64,000 nucleotides of DNA from Chloroflexota bacterium (lineage in GTDB: Bacteria > Chloroflexota > Limnocylindria > P2-11E), in assembly GCA_005889405.1 (NCBI GenBank), contig VBFY01000058.1, forward strand, positions 1-64,000. The letters run 5' to 3'. This document shows, one piece after another, positions 32,862-41,914 of the stretch (the stretch's first letter is position 1; each line of letters starts with the position of its first letter). The translations under genes and the position numbers were made by a program. A model generated the notes under the pieces. It was not told where the DNA came from, ran no database searches, and was given only the letters and a program-made list of their open reading frames with translations.

Positions 32862-33763
32862 CCGCGCCGCTGCGCATCGGGCTCAAGCTGGGCGGGCAGG
32901 ACACGAGCGCCGACGAGCTGCGGGCGTTCTGGCGGATCGCGGACGATGCGGGATTCGACCACCTGTGGTGCCTCGACCTGTACGCGGCGATCGGCGACGC
33001 CGGCCCCGACCGCCCGATCTTCGAGGGGTGGGCCCTTCAGGCGGCGATGGCCGTCGCGACCACGCGTATCCGCATCGGCTGCACCTTCAGCGGCAACACG
33101 CATCGCCCGCCGTGGATGCTCGCCAAGCTCGCGGTGACCGTGGATCACCTCTCGCGTGGTCGGCTCGAGCTCGGCATCGGCGCGGGCTACGAAGAGACCG
33201 AGCATCGCATGTATGACATCGGCGGCCTCGATCACCGCGTCGGGCGACTGGCCGAATCCCTCGAATGCCTCAAACTCCTATGGACTCGTCAGCGCACGGA
33301 TTTCGCGGGCCGCTATTACACACTGCGTGACGCGATCGCCAATCCAAAGCCGATCCAGAAGCCGTATCCCCCGATCTGGGTCGGTGCCGGAGGTGATCAA
33401 ACGCTTCGCGTCGTCGCGCGTCACGCCGACGTGTGGAACTGTCCGGGAGGCGCGCGCCGTCTTCCGAATGGCGTGATCGAGATGACGCCGAAGCTCGCCG
33501 ACGCGGACCGGAGGCTCAGCGAGATCTGCGCGGAGATCGGGCGCGATCCGGCGAGCATCCGGCGCGCGGTCCAGCTCGAGTGGAACGGCGCGGACCCCGG
33601 GGTCCTCATCGAAAGCTCCGCGCGCTGGCTCGAGGCGGGGTTCACCGAGCAGATCGTCTACCTGAAGCCACCTGGTGCCCTGCGTACGGCGGAAGCCGCC
33701 GCCGCGACGCTGGACGAGTTGCGCGCGCTCGCGGCCCGTTCGTCCCCGCTGCCTCCTGACTGA
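32858..33763 (+). CDS. LLM-class F420/FMN-dependent oxidoreductase
   Basis: A 301-residue luciferase-like TIM barrel protein. IGLKLGGQDTSADELRAFWR, FDHLWCLDLYAAIG, RIGCTFSGNTHRPPWMLAK, LELGIGAGYEETEH and the C-terminal YPPIWVGAGGDQTLRVVARH are typical of F420-dependent LLM proteins. It overlaps the upstream MFS gene by four bases, so the two are coupled. Whether it modifies the transported compound is an inference from this coupling. Confidence 0.88.
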   Translation: MTAPLRIGLKLGGQDTSADELRAFWRIADDAGFDHLWCLDLYAAIGDAGPDRPIFEGWALQAAMAVATTRIRIGCTFSGNTHRPPWMLAKLAVTVDHLSRGRLELGIGAGYEETEHRMYDIGGLDHRVGRLAESLECLKLLWTRQRTDFAGRYYTLRDAIANPKPIQKPYPPIWVGAGGDQTLRVVARHADVWNCPGGARRLPNGVIEMTPKLADADRRLSEICAEIGRDPASIRRAVQLEWNGADPGVLIESSARWLEAGFTEQIVYLKPPGALRTAEAAAATLDELRALAARSSPLPPD

Positions 33764-33838
33764 AGCGCCGCAGCATCGGCACCTCCGATCGGACGCATCC
33801 GAACTCCCTATTGGACGCGAAGCACCGGCGACACTTTC

Positions 33839-35083
33839 ATGGAGGACCTGAGCTCATCACGCTCCACGTCCGCGGACCGCAGCGGCCCCTTCCTCGTGCC
33901 GCTCTCGCTCTCCGCGTTCGCGGTCATCTACTCGGGCGCGGTGATCGCTCCGCTCGTGACGCAGCTCGCGGGCGAGTTCGATGTCTCGACGGGGTCGGTC
34001 GGGCTCGCGGTGGCGGCGTACAGCCTTCCCGCGATCGTCGTCGGGATGATCGCCGGCCCGCACGCGGACCGTTACGGCCGCAAGCGGTTCCTCATCGTCG
34101 GAGCGCTGTGGACCGGCATCTTCACGCTCGCGGCGGCCCTCGCACCGACGTTCGCCGCGCTCCTCGCACTGCGGGCGCTCGCCGGCTTCGGCGCGGCGCT
34201 CGTGCTGCCGAACATGATGGCCGCGGTCGCCGATCGCTTCCCGTATCGCGAGCGTGGACGTGCGATCGCCAAGGTCTTCGTGGCGAACACGCTCGGCCAG
34301 GCCGCTGGCATCACGTTTGGCGGCATCGTCGCGGAGCATCTGGGTTGGCGCGTCGCCGTCGCATCGGCGGGCATGCTCCTGGTAGCCGTCGCCGCCGCGG
34401 TCGCGCCCGTCGTATTCCCGCGGGTGAGCGCGACGCTCGCCTCGGGGACGCTCGGCGTGTACCGCGCGGTGCTCGGTGACCGCTCCGCCGTGGCGATCCT
34501 GGCCGCCAACCTTCTCGGCGTCGTGGCATGGGGGACGTGGGGGACTTTCATCGTGGCCTTCTTCCAGCGCGGCTACGGCGTCGCCCAGGGGCTGGCATCG
34601 ACGTACGCCCTGGTCCTCGGGGTCGGCATGCTCGTCGGCACTCAGGCCGGAGGCTGGCTTGGCGACCGCGCGCGCCAGAAGGTGCTCCTCGCGCTCTCGC
34701 TGTCCACGTTCGGCGCGCTCGTCGTCGTGGTGACCGTCGCGGATCTTCCGGCGCCGCTCGCGATCGGTCTCAGCCTCCTCGGGGCCGTCGCCTTTGGCGT
34801 CCGCGCGACGGCCAACGGAGCGCTGATGACCGCACAGGTACCGCAGGCCCGCACGACGGTGCTCGCGATCTCGCAGGCGACGGTCGGCGCGGGTGCCGTG
34901 TTCGGCACACCCGCTGGCGGAGCGCTGCTCGATGCGTTCGGGTTCCCTGCGGTGGGGGCGTACTGCTTCGCGACGGCGGTCGCCTCATCCGCGCTGGTCG
35001 CCCTCTACGTGCGCGAAGGGGAGCAGCACGTGCCGGACCGTGACATGGCCGCTGCGCTCGTGGAAGCGACGCCCTCGGACTGA
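33839..35083 (+). CDS. MFS transporter (second of a pair)
   Basis: A 414-residue 12-helix MFS carrier, a clear paralogue of the protein at 31647 (shared GPHADRYGRKRFLIVGAL, and ALAPTFAALLALRALAGFGAAL against the similar segment there). The 75-base gap after the LLM gene shows no terminator. No ribosome site is evident before ATG 33839; a GGAGG occurs just after it, so the true start may lie slightly downstream. It likely exports a small molecule; no operator of the GATATC type is present. Confidence 0.86.
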   Translation: MEDLSSSRSTSADRSGPFLVPLSLSAFAVIYSGAVIAPLVTQLAGEFDVSTGSVGLAVAAYSLPAIVVGMIAGPHADRYGRKRFLIVGALWTGIFTLAAALAPTFAALLALRALAGFGAALVLPNMMAAVADRFPYRERGRAIAKVFVANTLGQAAGITFGGIVAEHLGWRVAVASAGMLLVAVAAAVAPVVFPRVSATLASGTLGVYRAVLGDRSAVAILAANLLGVVAWGTWGTFIVAFFQRGYGVAQGLASTYALVLGVGMLVGTQAGGWLGDRARQKVLLALSLSTFGALVVVVTVADLPAPLAIGLSLLGAVAFGVRATANGALMTAQVPQARTTVLAISQATVGAGAVFGTPAGGALLDAFGFPAVGAYCFATAVASSALVALYVREGEQHVPDRDMAAALVEATPSD

Positions 35084-35101
35084 AGGCCGTTCGGCTCCCG
35101 G

Positions 35102-36370
35102 CTACAAGCCCGCGACCACATGGAAGCGCGTCGGTCTGAACGGTGCGACGTCGACGGTCGTGGGCTCGCCGTCCATGAGCTGCTGGACCAGCTTGCCGGT
35201 GATCGCGCCCATGCACAGGCCTTTGTGACCGTGACCGAACGCGAGGTAGGCGTTCGGAAAGCGCGGAGCCCGGCCGATCACCGGAAGGGAGTCCGGCGTC
35301 GCGGGGCGCCGGCGCATCCAGAAGGCCGCTCCATCCGCGCGCAGCTCGGGGAACACCTTCTGTGCGGACCGGATGAGCCGCTGCGGCAACCGCATGTCCG
35401 CAGGCGCGGCGATGCTCGCGAGTTCGTCGTACCCGGCGAGCCGGAACCCGGTGCGGTGCGGGGTCAGCGCTGAGTGGACGTCGGCGAGGACGATCGGCAC
35501 GTCGATCTTGAACCCCGGATCGGGCAGGTCTGCGCCGTACCCGCGCTCGACGTCGAGTGGCACATCGCTCCCCAGACGGCGAAGGAGGCCACGTGACCAT
35601 GGACCCGCGGCGATGACGACCGCACCGGTCGCGACGGCGCCGTTGTCGGTGCGGACCTGCAGGACGCGGCCGTCGCTCGTGTCGAAGCCACGCACCTCGG
35701 CGCGTTCGAAGCGGCCACCGTTCGCGACGAACGAAGCGAGGAGTGTCTGCGTGAAGGCTTGCGGATCCGCTGTCCAGTGCGCCTTCGGAAAATAGATGCC
35801 GACCTCGAAACGGCCCGCGAACGCCGGGCTGAGCCTGGCCATCGCGGTGTCGTCGAGGATCTCGTAGGTGACGCCGCGCCGTTGCCGCAGGCGGAGGTCG
35901 AATGAGTCGGGATCCAGTGCATCGCGGCGGCGGTAGGCGTACAGATGCCCGCGGTTCTTGAGAATGGCCTCCGCTTCGGTGCCGGCGACGAGCGGTCGGA
36001 AGGCATCGAGCCCTCGCGACATCAGGCTGTAGAGCGCCGTCGAGATCGCCTCGACCCGTGACGGCCGGCTGTTGAGCGCGAAGCGGATCATCCACGGGGC
36101 AAGGCGCGGCAGGTACCGCATCCGCAGCACGAGGGGCGATTCGGGATCGCGCAGCAGATGTGGCAGGGAACGGATCACGTCGGGTGTTCCCACCGGCATG
36201 CAGTCGTCGGAGAACATCCCGCCGTTGTGGCCGGATGCCTCGTCGCCGACTTCGCCGCGCTCGATGACCATCACGCTCCTGCCCGTGCGCTGCAGCTGAA
36301 GCGCCGTGCTGACGCCGACGATCCCGCCGCCGACCACGACGGCATCGACGCCCTCACGGACCGTGGTCAT
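35102..36370 (-). CDS. FAD-dependent D-amino acid oxidase/dehydrogenase family protein
   Basis: A 422-residue DAO-superfamily flavoprotein (DadA/glycine oxidase-like). The FAD dinucleotide motif VVVGGGIVGVSTALQLQ at residues 10-26 is followed by GDEASGHNGGMFS; the C-terminal end shows RRRPATPDSLPVIGRAP and LAFGHGHKGLCMGAITG. It would oxidise a D- or N-substituted amino acid to the 2-oxo acid. It sits 15 bases downstream of a small membrane protein gene on the same strand and is probably co-transcribed from the palindrome at 36822. No membrane anchor is seen. Confidence 0.9.
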   Translation of the reverse strand: MTTVREGVDAVVVGGGIVGVSTALQLQRTGRSVMVIERGEVGDEASGHNGGMFSDDCMPVGTPDVIRSLPHLLRDPESPLVLRMRYLPRLAPWMIRFALNSRPSRVEAISTALYSLMSRGLDAFRPLVAGTEAEAILKNRGHLYAYRRRDALDPDSFDLRLRQRRGVTYEILDDTAMARLSPAFAGRFEVGIYFPKAHWTADPQAFTQTLLASFVANGGRFERAEVRGFDTSDGRVLQVRTDNGAVATGAVVIAAGPWSRGLLRRLGSDVPLDVERGYGADLPDPGFKIDVPIVLADVHSALTPHRTGFRLAGYDELASIAAPADMRLPQRLIRSAQKVFPELRADGAAFWMRRRPATPDSLPVIGRAPRFPNAYLAFGHGHKGLCMGAITGKLVQQLMDGEPTTVDVAPFRPTRFHVVAGL

Positions 36371-36385
36371 CGGAGCTTCCCATCG

Positions 36386-36799
36386 CTAATACCCAAAGCG
36401 CATTGCCACCATCAGCGTGAACATCACCGGAAACCCCGCCACGTAGAGCTTCCCGTACACGGGCCGGCCGTTCGGCCAGCCGATGGTGATGTAGCTGACC
36501 ATGAGCAAGCCGATGACGAGCGCGCCCAGGTACGTGATCCCGTACGGTGTCGCGAGGTCGGACCACACACCGGTCAGTGCGCCTCGAAGTATCCCCAGGG
36601 CCACGGTACCGGTCGATGCGATGACGGTGAGTCGGCGTGCAGGACCGACGACCATCTCGGTGCGCACGGCGGTTTCGTGCTCGGGGATGCGGCGGAGCGT
36701 TGGGAACAGCACCATCCGCGTGAAAAGGATGGTGCCGAACCAATAGATCGCGAAGATCACGTGCAGCCACTGGACGATCGCCGTGACGAGCAGGAGCAC
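36386..36799 (-). CDS. four-helix membrane protein (CopD/HemJ-like)
   Basis: A 137-residue integral membrane protein with about four helices. IVQWLHVIFAIYWFGTILF in helix 1 contains the His/Trp pattern of CopD/HemJ-type (UPF0093) proteins, which can bind heme or metal. GTG 36799 is the most likely start; its ribosome site (GGGGAGG) is 11 bases away, a little far. The 19-base palindrome at 36822-36840 lies just upstream. It precedes the DAO-family gene and may serve as its electron acceptor partner in the membrane, but this is inference. Confidence 0.7.
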   Translation of the reverse strand: MLLLVTAIVQWLHVIFAIYWFGTILFTRMVLFPTLRRIPEHETAVRTEMVVGPARRLTVIASTGTVALGILRGALTGVWSDLATPYGITYLGALVIGLLMVSYITIGWPNGRPVYGKLYVAGFPVMFTLMVAMRFGY

Positions 36800-36821
36800 C
36801 GTCCGTTCGACCTCCCCGAGC

Positions 36822-36840
36822 GATATCGGCTTACGATACT
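36822..36840. promoter_or_regulatory. 19-bp GATATC palindrome
   Basis: GATATCG-GCTTA-CGATACT, between the divergent membrane-protein gene (start 36799) and the quinone-reductase fragment/chrA unit (start 36851). A rightward -10 candidate, TACGAT (36832-36837), overlaps the right arm. Confidence 0.65.
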
Positions 36841-36850
36841 GGGAGTGGAG

Positions 36851-37114
36851 ATGCCGCGACAGCAGACGCCCCCGCTCGTCGACAGCGTCTGGCTCTCGCA
36901 GCGCGGCGGCATGTACCTGACGCGAGCGGTCCGCGGACACTTCATCGCCGACCGCACCCAGCTCGTCGCCCGCATGGCGGAGCTGTTCGACTGGATCGTC
37001 TCCGGGGGGCTGCGGGTCAATATCGCGCGTCGCTCCCCGCTCAGTGACGCGGCACGCGCTCACCGGGACATCGAGAGTGGCGCGCCGACGGGGAAGATCC
37101 TGCTCGAGGTATAG
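36851..37114 (+). pseudogene. C-terminal fragment of a quinone oxidoreductase
   Basis: An 87-codon frame matching only the C-terminal quarter of zeta-crystallin-type quinone reductases: SVWLSQRGGMYLTR, HFIADRTQLVARMAELFDW, then RRSPLSDAARAHRDIE and GKILLEV. The catalytic and NADPH-binding parts are absent. It has its own ATG with a purine-rich site (GGGAGTGGAG) and lies just right of the GATATC palindrome, so a deletion seems to have fused a promoter to the gene's tail. It could still be expressed and couples to chrA two bases downstream. Confidence 0.7.
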
Positions 37115-37116
37115 GG

Positions 37117-38370
37117 ATGGCCGAGGATCGCGCGGTGGCAGCGGCAGACGCGACGCACGGCCGGGCCACCGCGCCCGCGAGCAGGGCCGGCGCGGTGCTC
37201 GAGGTCCTTGGTGTTGCGCTGCGGCTCGGGCTGACCTCGTTCGGTGGGCCGATCGCGCACATCGGCTACTTCCGCGCCGAGTACGTGCAGCGTCGGGGCT
37301 GGGTCGACGAGGCGACCTTCGCCGACCTTGTCGCGCTCGCGCAGTTCCTGCCCGGAGCGGCATCGAGCAAGCTCGGCATCATGCTCGGGACCCTGCGCGT
37401 CGGTCTGTGGGGCGGGCTCGCCGCGTGGGTCGGCTTCACGCTCCCGTCGGCGATCGCTCTCGTCATCTTCGCGTACGGCGCCCGGAGCATCGGTCCGGAG
37501 GCGGCGGGCTGGTTGCACGGCCTCAAGATCGTGGCGGTCGCGGTCGTCGCACAGGCCGTCTGGAGCATGGCGCGGAATCTCGCGTGGGACCGCTCGCGCG
37601 GAACGATCGCGCTGCTCGCCGCCGCGGCGACGCTCGCGTTCCCTTCGAACGCCGCGGCCCAGGTGGTGGTCATCGTCATCGCGGGTCTCCTGGGTCTGCG
37701 GTTCCTCGGGTCGATGGCCATCGAGGACCGGCCGCACATTCGTGTACCGATCGGCCGCACCATCGCCTTCAGCGCGCTCGGGGTATACCTCGTGCTCCTC
37801 GTCCTGCTGCCGCTCCTGCGCCAGGCGTTCTCGCTCCAGCCGATCGCCGTCGTGGACTCCTTCTTCCGCTCGGGCGCTCTGGTGTTCGGAGGTGGCCACG
37901 TGGTCTTGCCCCTGCTCCAAGCCGAGGTCGTCCCGCCGGGCTGGCTCTCGAACGAGCAGTTCCTCGCGGGGTACGGTGCGGCGCAGGCGGTCCCTGGGCC
38001 ACTCTTCACGTTCGCCGCCTACCTCGGCGCCTCTCTCGGTCCCGAGCCGAACGGCGTCGCCGGCGCCGCGCTCGCGCTCGTCGCGATCTTCCTGCCCTCG
38101 TTCCTCCTCGCGTATGTGGCGCTCGGCTCGTGGGGCATGCTCCGCTCCCGCCCGGCGGTCCAGGCGACGCTGCGGGGGATCAATGCCGGTGTGGTCGGCC
38201 TGTTGCTCGCGGCCCTTTACACCCCGGTCTCGACGAGCGCGATCGCGCGTCCGCTCGACTTCGCGCTCGCGCTCCTCGCCTTCGGCCTGCTCATCGCGTG
38301 GAAGGCACCGCCCTGGATCGTGGTACTGCTCACAGCTGCTGCGGGGGCGCTGCTCCAGTCGCTCGGCTGA
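37117..38370 (+). CDS. chrA: chromate transporter, two-domain ChrA
   Basis: A 417-residue membrane protein with two homologous CHR domains. The first shows LGLTSFGGPIAHIGYFRAEY and ALAQFLPGAASSKLGIMLG; the second shows GALVFGGGHVVLPLLQAE and GYGAAQAVPGPLFTFAAYLG. These duplicated FGGP and PGP motifs define ChrA, which exports chromate (or sulfate-like oxyanions) from the cytoplasm. It starts two bases after the quinone-reductase fragment stop and converges on an EntS-like exporter. It is probably read from the palindrome-bearing promoter at 36822. Confidence 0.93.
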   Translation: MAEDRAVAAADATHGRATAPASRAGAVLEVLGVALRLGLTSFGGPIAHIGYFRAEYVQRRGWVDEATFADLVALAQFLPGAASSKLGIMLGTLRVGLWGGLAAWVGFTLPSAIALVIFAYGARSIGPEAAGWLHGLKIVAVAVVAQAVWSMARNLAWDRSRGTIALLAAAATLAFPSNAAAQVVVIVIAGLLGLRFLGSMAIEDRPHIRVPIGRTIAFSALGVYLVLLVLLPLLRQAFSLQPIAVVDSFFRSGALVFGGGHVVLPLLQAEVVPPGWLSNEQFLAGYGAAQAVPGPLFTFAAYLGASLGPEPNGVAGAALALVAIFLPSFLLAYVALGSWGMLRSRPAVQATLRGINAGVVGLLLAALYTPVSTSAIARPLDFALALLAFGLLIAWKAPPWIVVLLTAAAGALLQSLG

Positions 38371-38373
38371 CTC

Positions 38374-39660
38374 CTATTTAAGCAAGCCGGCGCGCTCGGA
38401 CGGCATGACGGTCCGTGCGCGCGCCGGGCCGAGGGCGACGAGGACGGCGGCGGCGGTGGCCGTCAGGATCAGGCCCGCGGCCACGACCGCGACGTCGATC
38501 CCGACGAGCGAGCCTGCCGTCCCGATGAGCATGACGCCGAGCGGCGTGAAGCCGCTGACGGTGACGAGGTAGTAGCTGAGCGCGCGCCCGCGCAGAGCGT
38601 CGGGTGTCGTCATCGTGATCCAGCCGATGGCCAGGCCGGAGAAGGCGAACTGCGCGAGGCCCATCGCAGCCGCGAGCGCGAGCGCGGGAAGGAGCGTGTG
38701 CTGCAGCCCGAATGCGCCCGACACCACGCCGAGCGCCGCGGCGCAGGCGGCGAGCGCCGTCCCCTGTCCGCGCGCCCGGCGGAGCGAGGCGATGGCCAGC
38801 GACCCCGCGAGCGTGCCGAGGCCGCGCGCGGCGAGGAGCCACGACAGCTCGAGCGCGCCGACGTGCAGCACGTCGGCCGCCACCGCTGGCATGACGTACG
38901 CGACCGCGCGCCCGAACACCGCGGCGAGGGCGGCGAGCGTCATCACCCAGCGAAGCAGGCCGTCGCGCACGACGTAGCTGAGCCCATCGAGGAGCGCTCC
39001 GGCCGTGCTTCGCGGCGGCGCATCCGGCGATGCGGGCATCGGCTGGACGCGCGTCATCGCCGCGAGCGATGCGACGTGGAGCACCACCTCCAGACCGAGG
39101 ATGCCCGGGAGGCCGATCGGGCCGAGGAGGAGGCCGCCGAGGAACGGGCCCGCGAACATGGCCACGTTGATCGTCGCGTTGGTGAGGCCGACCGCGCTCA
39201 TGAGGTCGTCCTTGGGAACGAGTCGCGGGAGCGAGGCCTGCGCGGCCGGCAGCTCGAGCGCGCCGGCGGTCGATCCCACGAACACGAGCGCCATGAGCGC
39301 GCCGATGCCGCCCCAGCTGAGGAACGCCACGGCCGCGAGCGCGGCGGCGGCACCGGCCTCGACGATCTGGGTCCAGATGAAGAGCGTGCGCCGGTCGAGG
39401 CGGTCGGCGAGCACTCCGCCGATGAGACCGAACGCGAGCCCGGGAGCGGCTCGCGCCAGGCCGAGCAGGCCGAGGTACAGCGCCGCGCGCTGCGGCGCGC
39501 CCTCGCGTGCCGCCATCACCACTGCGAGCCAACCCACCGCGAAGAGGTCGATCTGGCTGCCCGTCTGGGATGCTGCGTACGCCGCGGACAGCGCGCGAAA
39601 TCCCTCGTGACGCAGCGACGCGAACGTCGAGAGGCGCGCCGCGCTCGCGCCGGAGGTCAA
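38374..39660 (-). CDS. EntS-like MFS exporter (MFS_3 family, copy 1)
   Basis: A 428-residue MFS carrier of the EntS/MFS_3 group: SQTGSQIDLFAVGWLAVVM in helix 1, GLIGGVLADRLDRRTLFIWT after helix 2, and NATINVAMFAGPFLGGLLLG in the middle. The best known member exports enterobactin. It begins with TTG 39660, 61 bases after the FhuF-like gene on the same strand, so the two probably form an operon controlled from 40716. This neighbourhood (FhuF-like protein plus EntS-like exporter plus divergent Opp importer) recalls siderophore loci. A paralogue lies at 60446. Confidence 0.85.
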   Translation of the reverse strand: MTSGASAARLSTFASLRHEGFRALSAAYAASQTGSQIDLFAVGWLAVVMAAREGAPQRAALYLGLLGLARAAPGLAFGLIGGVLADRLDRRTLFIWTQIVEAGAAAALAAVAFLSWGGIGALMALVFVGSTAGALELPAAQASLPRLVPKDDLMSAVGLTNATINVAMFAGPFLGGLLLGPIGLPGILGLEVVLHVASLAAMTRVQPMPASPDAPPRSTAGALLDGLSYVVRDGLLRWVMTLAALAAVFGRAVAYVMPAVAADVLHVGALELSWLLAARGLGTLAGSLAIASLRRARGQGTALAACAAALGVVSGAFGLQHTLLPALALAAAMGLAQFAFSGLAIGWITMTTPDALRGRALSYYLVTVSGFTPLGVMLIGTAGSLVGIDVAVVAAGLILTATAAAVLVALGPARARTVMPSERAGLLK

Positions 39661-39721
39661 TGCCCGCCGAGGATCACGACGGGTCGATCGCGCACGTCGA
39701 CGCCGCTCGTCCCCGTGGCGC

Positions 39722-40690
39722 TCACCGTCCGGCGATGCCGAGCTTCTCGAGTCCGACGCGGATCGCCCGCTGTTCCGCGGGGCCTCCCGGCGTCCCCATC
39801 GGCACGCCGTGACGCTCGCGGACGAGCGCCAGGCGGTCGTCGGCCGGGAGGAATGGGCAGTTCGCGCACAGCCGACCGAGCCGGTCGGAGAGATAGAAGG
39901 TGACGCAGCACACCCCGCGAACGTGGTGACCGTGCGGGAGGTCGGATGCCGGATCGGACCAGGTGAGGAGACTGGTCAGCGGGTTCGGCCCCGCGACCCC
40001 CGGGAGCACGGCCGCGCCGAGGACCGCGATCCGGTCCTCGACGAACGGCGCCGCGGCCGCGGGGGAGAGGTACTCGTCGGCGGTGTCGGACGTGAGCCCG
40101 ACCCACTCCGCCGCGTTGGTCCACATCAGGCGGGGGGAGACCTTCGTGATCTCGCGGGCCCGCTCGAAGAGGGGCGCGATGTTCTCGGCGTAGAGCTTGC
40201 GCCACACGTACGCGCGCAGCTCCGCGAGCGTCGGCACGATCGGCCCGGTCGCCGGGAGCGTCGTCGGACGCTCCGCGCAACGCATGGCCTCGTCCTCGCG
40301 GAGGTCGAGCGTCACGAGGAAGGGGATGTTGCTGCGGACGATGAGCCTGCATCGGGACGCGGAGAGGTCCAGGCCCACACCTCGGGCCAGCGCGACGAGC
40401 GCCACCGCGGAGATCGATGATGAGTATTGGCGCGTGAAGCGCGACACCGCGATGCGCAGGTCGGCATCGGCACCGTCGTCCGGGAGCTCGACCCCGTCGA
40501 CGTGATGTTTCGCATGCGCCTGCGTCGAGGCGGCGCGGGCGATCGCCGCGCGCAGGAAGTCGACATCGAGATATCGTTCCGCCGGAACGACCTCGTCCGT
40601 CGGCGCGGGCTCGGAGACAAGCCTGCCCTCAAACCATCGCTGGAGCTCGCCGAGCTGGGCGATCAGGGCGGTCGCGAGCGGGCCGCTCAT
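39722..40690 (-). CDS. FhuF-like ferric-siderophore reductase family protein (copy 1)
   Basis: A 322-residue protein with the FhuF architecture: a helical N-terminal region resembling the siderophore-binding part, and a C-terminal 2Fe-2S motif with cysteines 261, 262, 275 and 278 (GVCCVTFYL, then RLCANCPFL), i.e. CC-x12-C-x2-C. E. coli FhuF has CC-x10-C-x2-C. FhuF reduces ferric siderophores in the cytoplasm to release iron. The segment LPGVAGPNPLTSLLTW is also found, with small changes, in the paralogue at 48932. It is divergent from the Opp operon across the palindromes at 40716 and 40822. Confidence 0.75.
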   Translation of the reverse strand: MSGPLATALIAQLGELQRWFEGRLVSEPAPTDEVVPAERYLDVDFLRAAIARAASTQAHAKHHVDGVELPDDGADADLRIAVSRFTRQYSSSISAVALVALARGVGLDLSASRCRLIVRSNIPFLVTLDLREDEAMRCAERPTTLPATGPIVPTLAELRAYVWRKLYAENIAPLFERAREITKVSPRLMWTNAAEWVGLTSDTADEYLSPAAAAPFVEDRIAVLGAAVLPGVAGPNPLTSLLTWSDPASDLPHGHHVRGVCCVTFYLSDRLGRLCANCPFLPADDRLALVRERHGVPMGTPGGPAEQRAIRVGLEKLGIAGR

Positions 40691-40715
40691 GGTGCCGGCA
40701 CCTCCCTCGGATATC

Positions 40716-40734
40716 GATATCGCCTAACGTTATA
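40716..40734. promoter_or_regulatory. 19-bp GATATC palindrome, FhuF/Opp intergenic, copy 1
   Basis: GATATCG-CCTAA-CGTTATA, 26 bases before the FhuF-like start on the minus strand; a further GATATC immediately to its left overlaps it. Confidence 0.65.
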
Positions 40735-40821
40735 GATGCGCAAGTCTACCTTCGCCGGGCGCTCCCAGCGGCGGGGGCGGCGCCTGACGGTCCGCGCGGC
40801 GGGGGTCTTGCATCGGCAGCC

Positions 40822-40840
40822 GATATCGCCGAACGTAAAC
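40822..40840. promoter_or_regulatory. 19-bp GATATC palindrome, FhuF/Opp intergenic, copy 2 (weaker)
   Basis: GATATCG-CCGAA-CGTAAAC. The left arm is perfect and the right arm keeps CGTAAAC. It lies 82 bases before the Opp permease start and is almost exactly 106 bases from copy 1, on the same face after ten helical turns. Confidence 0.5.
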
Positions 40841-40921
40841 TGGCTCACACTTCGCGGCGATGGGGAGGTACGATCCTCGAATGGCCCTGCGGATGGCGCC
40901 GGCTCCTTCAGGGCTGAGCGC

Positions 40922-41914
40922 GTGCTGACCTATCTCGCCCAGCGGATCGGCCTCGGCATCCTGACGATCTGGGTGGTATCCGTCCTGTCCTTCGTCATCA
41001 TCCAGTTGCCGCCGGGGGACTACGTCTCCACCTACCTGGCGCAGCTCGCGGAGCAGGGCAGCACCGCGTCCGCGGCCGAGGCCGAGAGCCTGCGTGTCGA
41101 ATACGGCCTCGATCAGCCGGTCTACGTCCAGTACGCGAAGTGGGTCTTCCAGATGGTCCAGGGCAACTTTGGCATGTCGCTCGACTGGAAGCGGCCCGTG
41201 GCGGACGTCATCGGCGACCGCCTTGCGCTCACGATGATCGTCACCGTGGCCGCGATCCTGTTCACCTGGATCCTCGCGCTCCCCATCGGGATCTACTCCG
41301 CCGTTCGCCAGTACTCCGTCGCGGACTATATCTTCACGTTCCTCGGCTTCCTCGGCCTCGCGGTGCCGAGCTTCCTCCTTGCGCTCGTCCTCATGTACTT
41401 CGGCTTCGTCGTGCTCAACGCAAACATCGGCGGGCTCTTCTCGCCGGAGTACGCGGACGCCCCGTGGAGCCTCGCGAAAGCCTGGGATCTGGCGCAGCAT
41501 CTTCCGATCCCGGCGCTCGTGCTCGGCCTCGCGGGGACCGCGCAGCTGGTGCGGATCATGCGTGCGAACCTGCTCGACGAGCTGCGCAAGCCGTATGTGA
41601 TCACCGCGCTCGCGAAGGGTCTCAGCGAGCGGCGGGCGATCCTCAAGTACCCGGTGCGCGTCGCCCTCAACCCCTTCGCGAGCTCGATCGCGTTCCTGTT
41701 CCCACAAGTCGTCTCGGGTTCGATCATCGTCTCGCTCGTGCTCAGCTTGCCGACCGTCGGTCCGCTGCTGCTCCGGGCGTTACTCGCGCAGGACATGTTC
41801 CTCGCGGGCACGATCGTGATGCTCATCGGGGTGTTGACCGTCATTGGGATACTCGTCTCGGACCTCATTCTCATGTGGCTCGACCCCCGGATCAGGTTGT
41901 ACGGGCGCCGCTGA
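40922..41914 (+). CDS. Opp/Dpp-family ABC transporter permease (OppB-like)
   Basis: A 330-residue inner-membrane permease. VLTYLAQRIGLGILTIWVV opens the protein, as usual for DppB/OppB; the GDYVSTYLAQ region, and the EAA loop containing ALAKGLSERRAILKYPVRVAL, are present, with about six membrane helices. GTG 40922 is chosen; the longer frame from ATG 40736 would include two operators. It forms a channel for peptides, nickel chelates, opines or other short organic ligands with the next gene. First of a four-gene operon. Confidence 0.9.
   Translation: MLTYLAQRIGLGILTIWVVSVLSFVIIQLPPGDYVSTYLAQLAEQGSTASAAEAESLRVEYGLDQPVYVQYAKWVFQMVQGNFGMSLDWKRPVADVIGDRLALTMIVTVAAILFTWILALPIGIYSAVRQYSVADYIFTFLGFLGLAVPSFLLALVLMYFGFVVLNANIGGLFSPEYADAPWSLAKAWDLAQHLPIPALVLGLAGTAQLVRIMRANLLDELRKPYVITALAKGLSERRAILKYPVRVALNPFASSIAFLFPQVVSGSIIVSLVLSLPTVGPLLLRALLAQDMFLAGTIVMLIGVLTVIGILVSDLILMWLDPRIRLYGRR

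Noticed and set aside
35102-36370. Sarcosine oxidase identity for the DAO-family flavoprotein
   Set aside because: The family motifs fit several substrates (D-amino acids, glycine, sarcosine); none can be singled out, and no partner subunits lie nearby.
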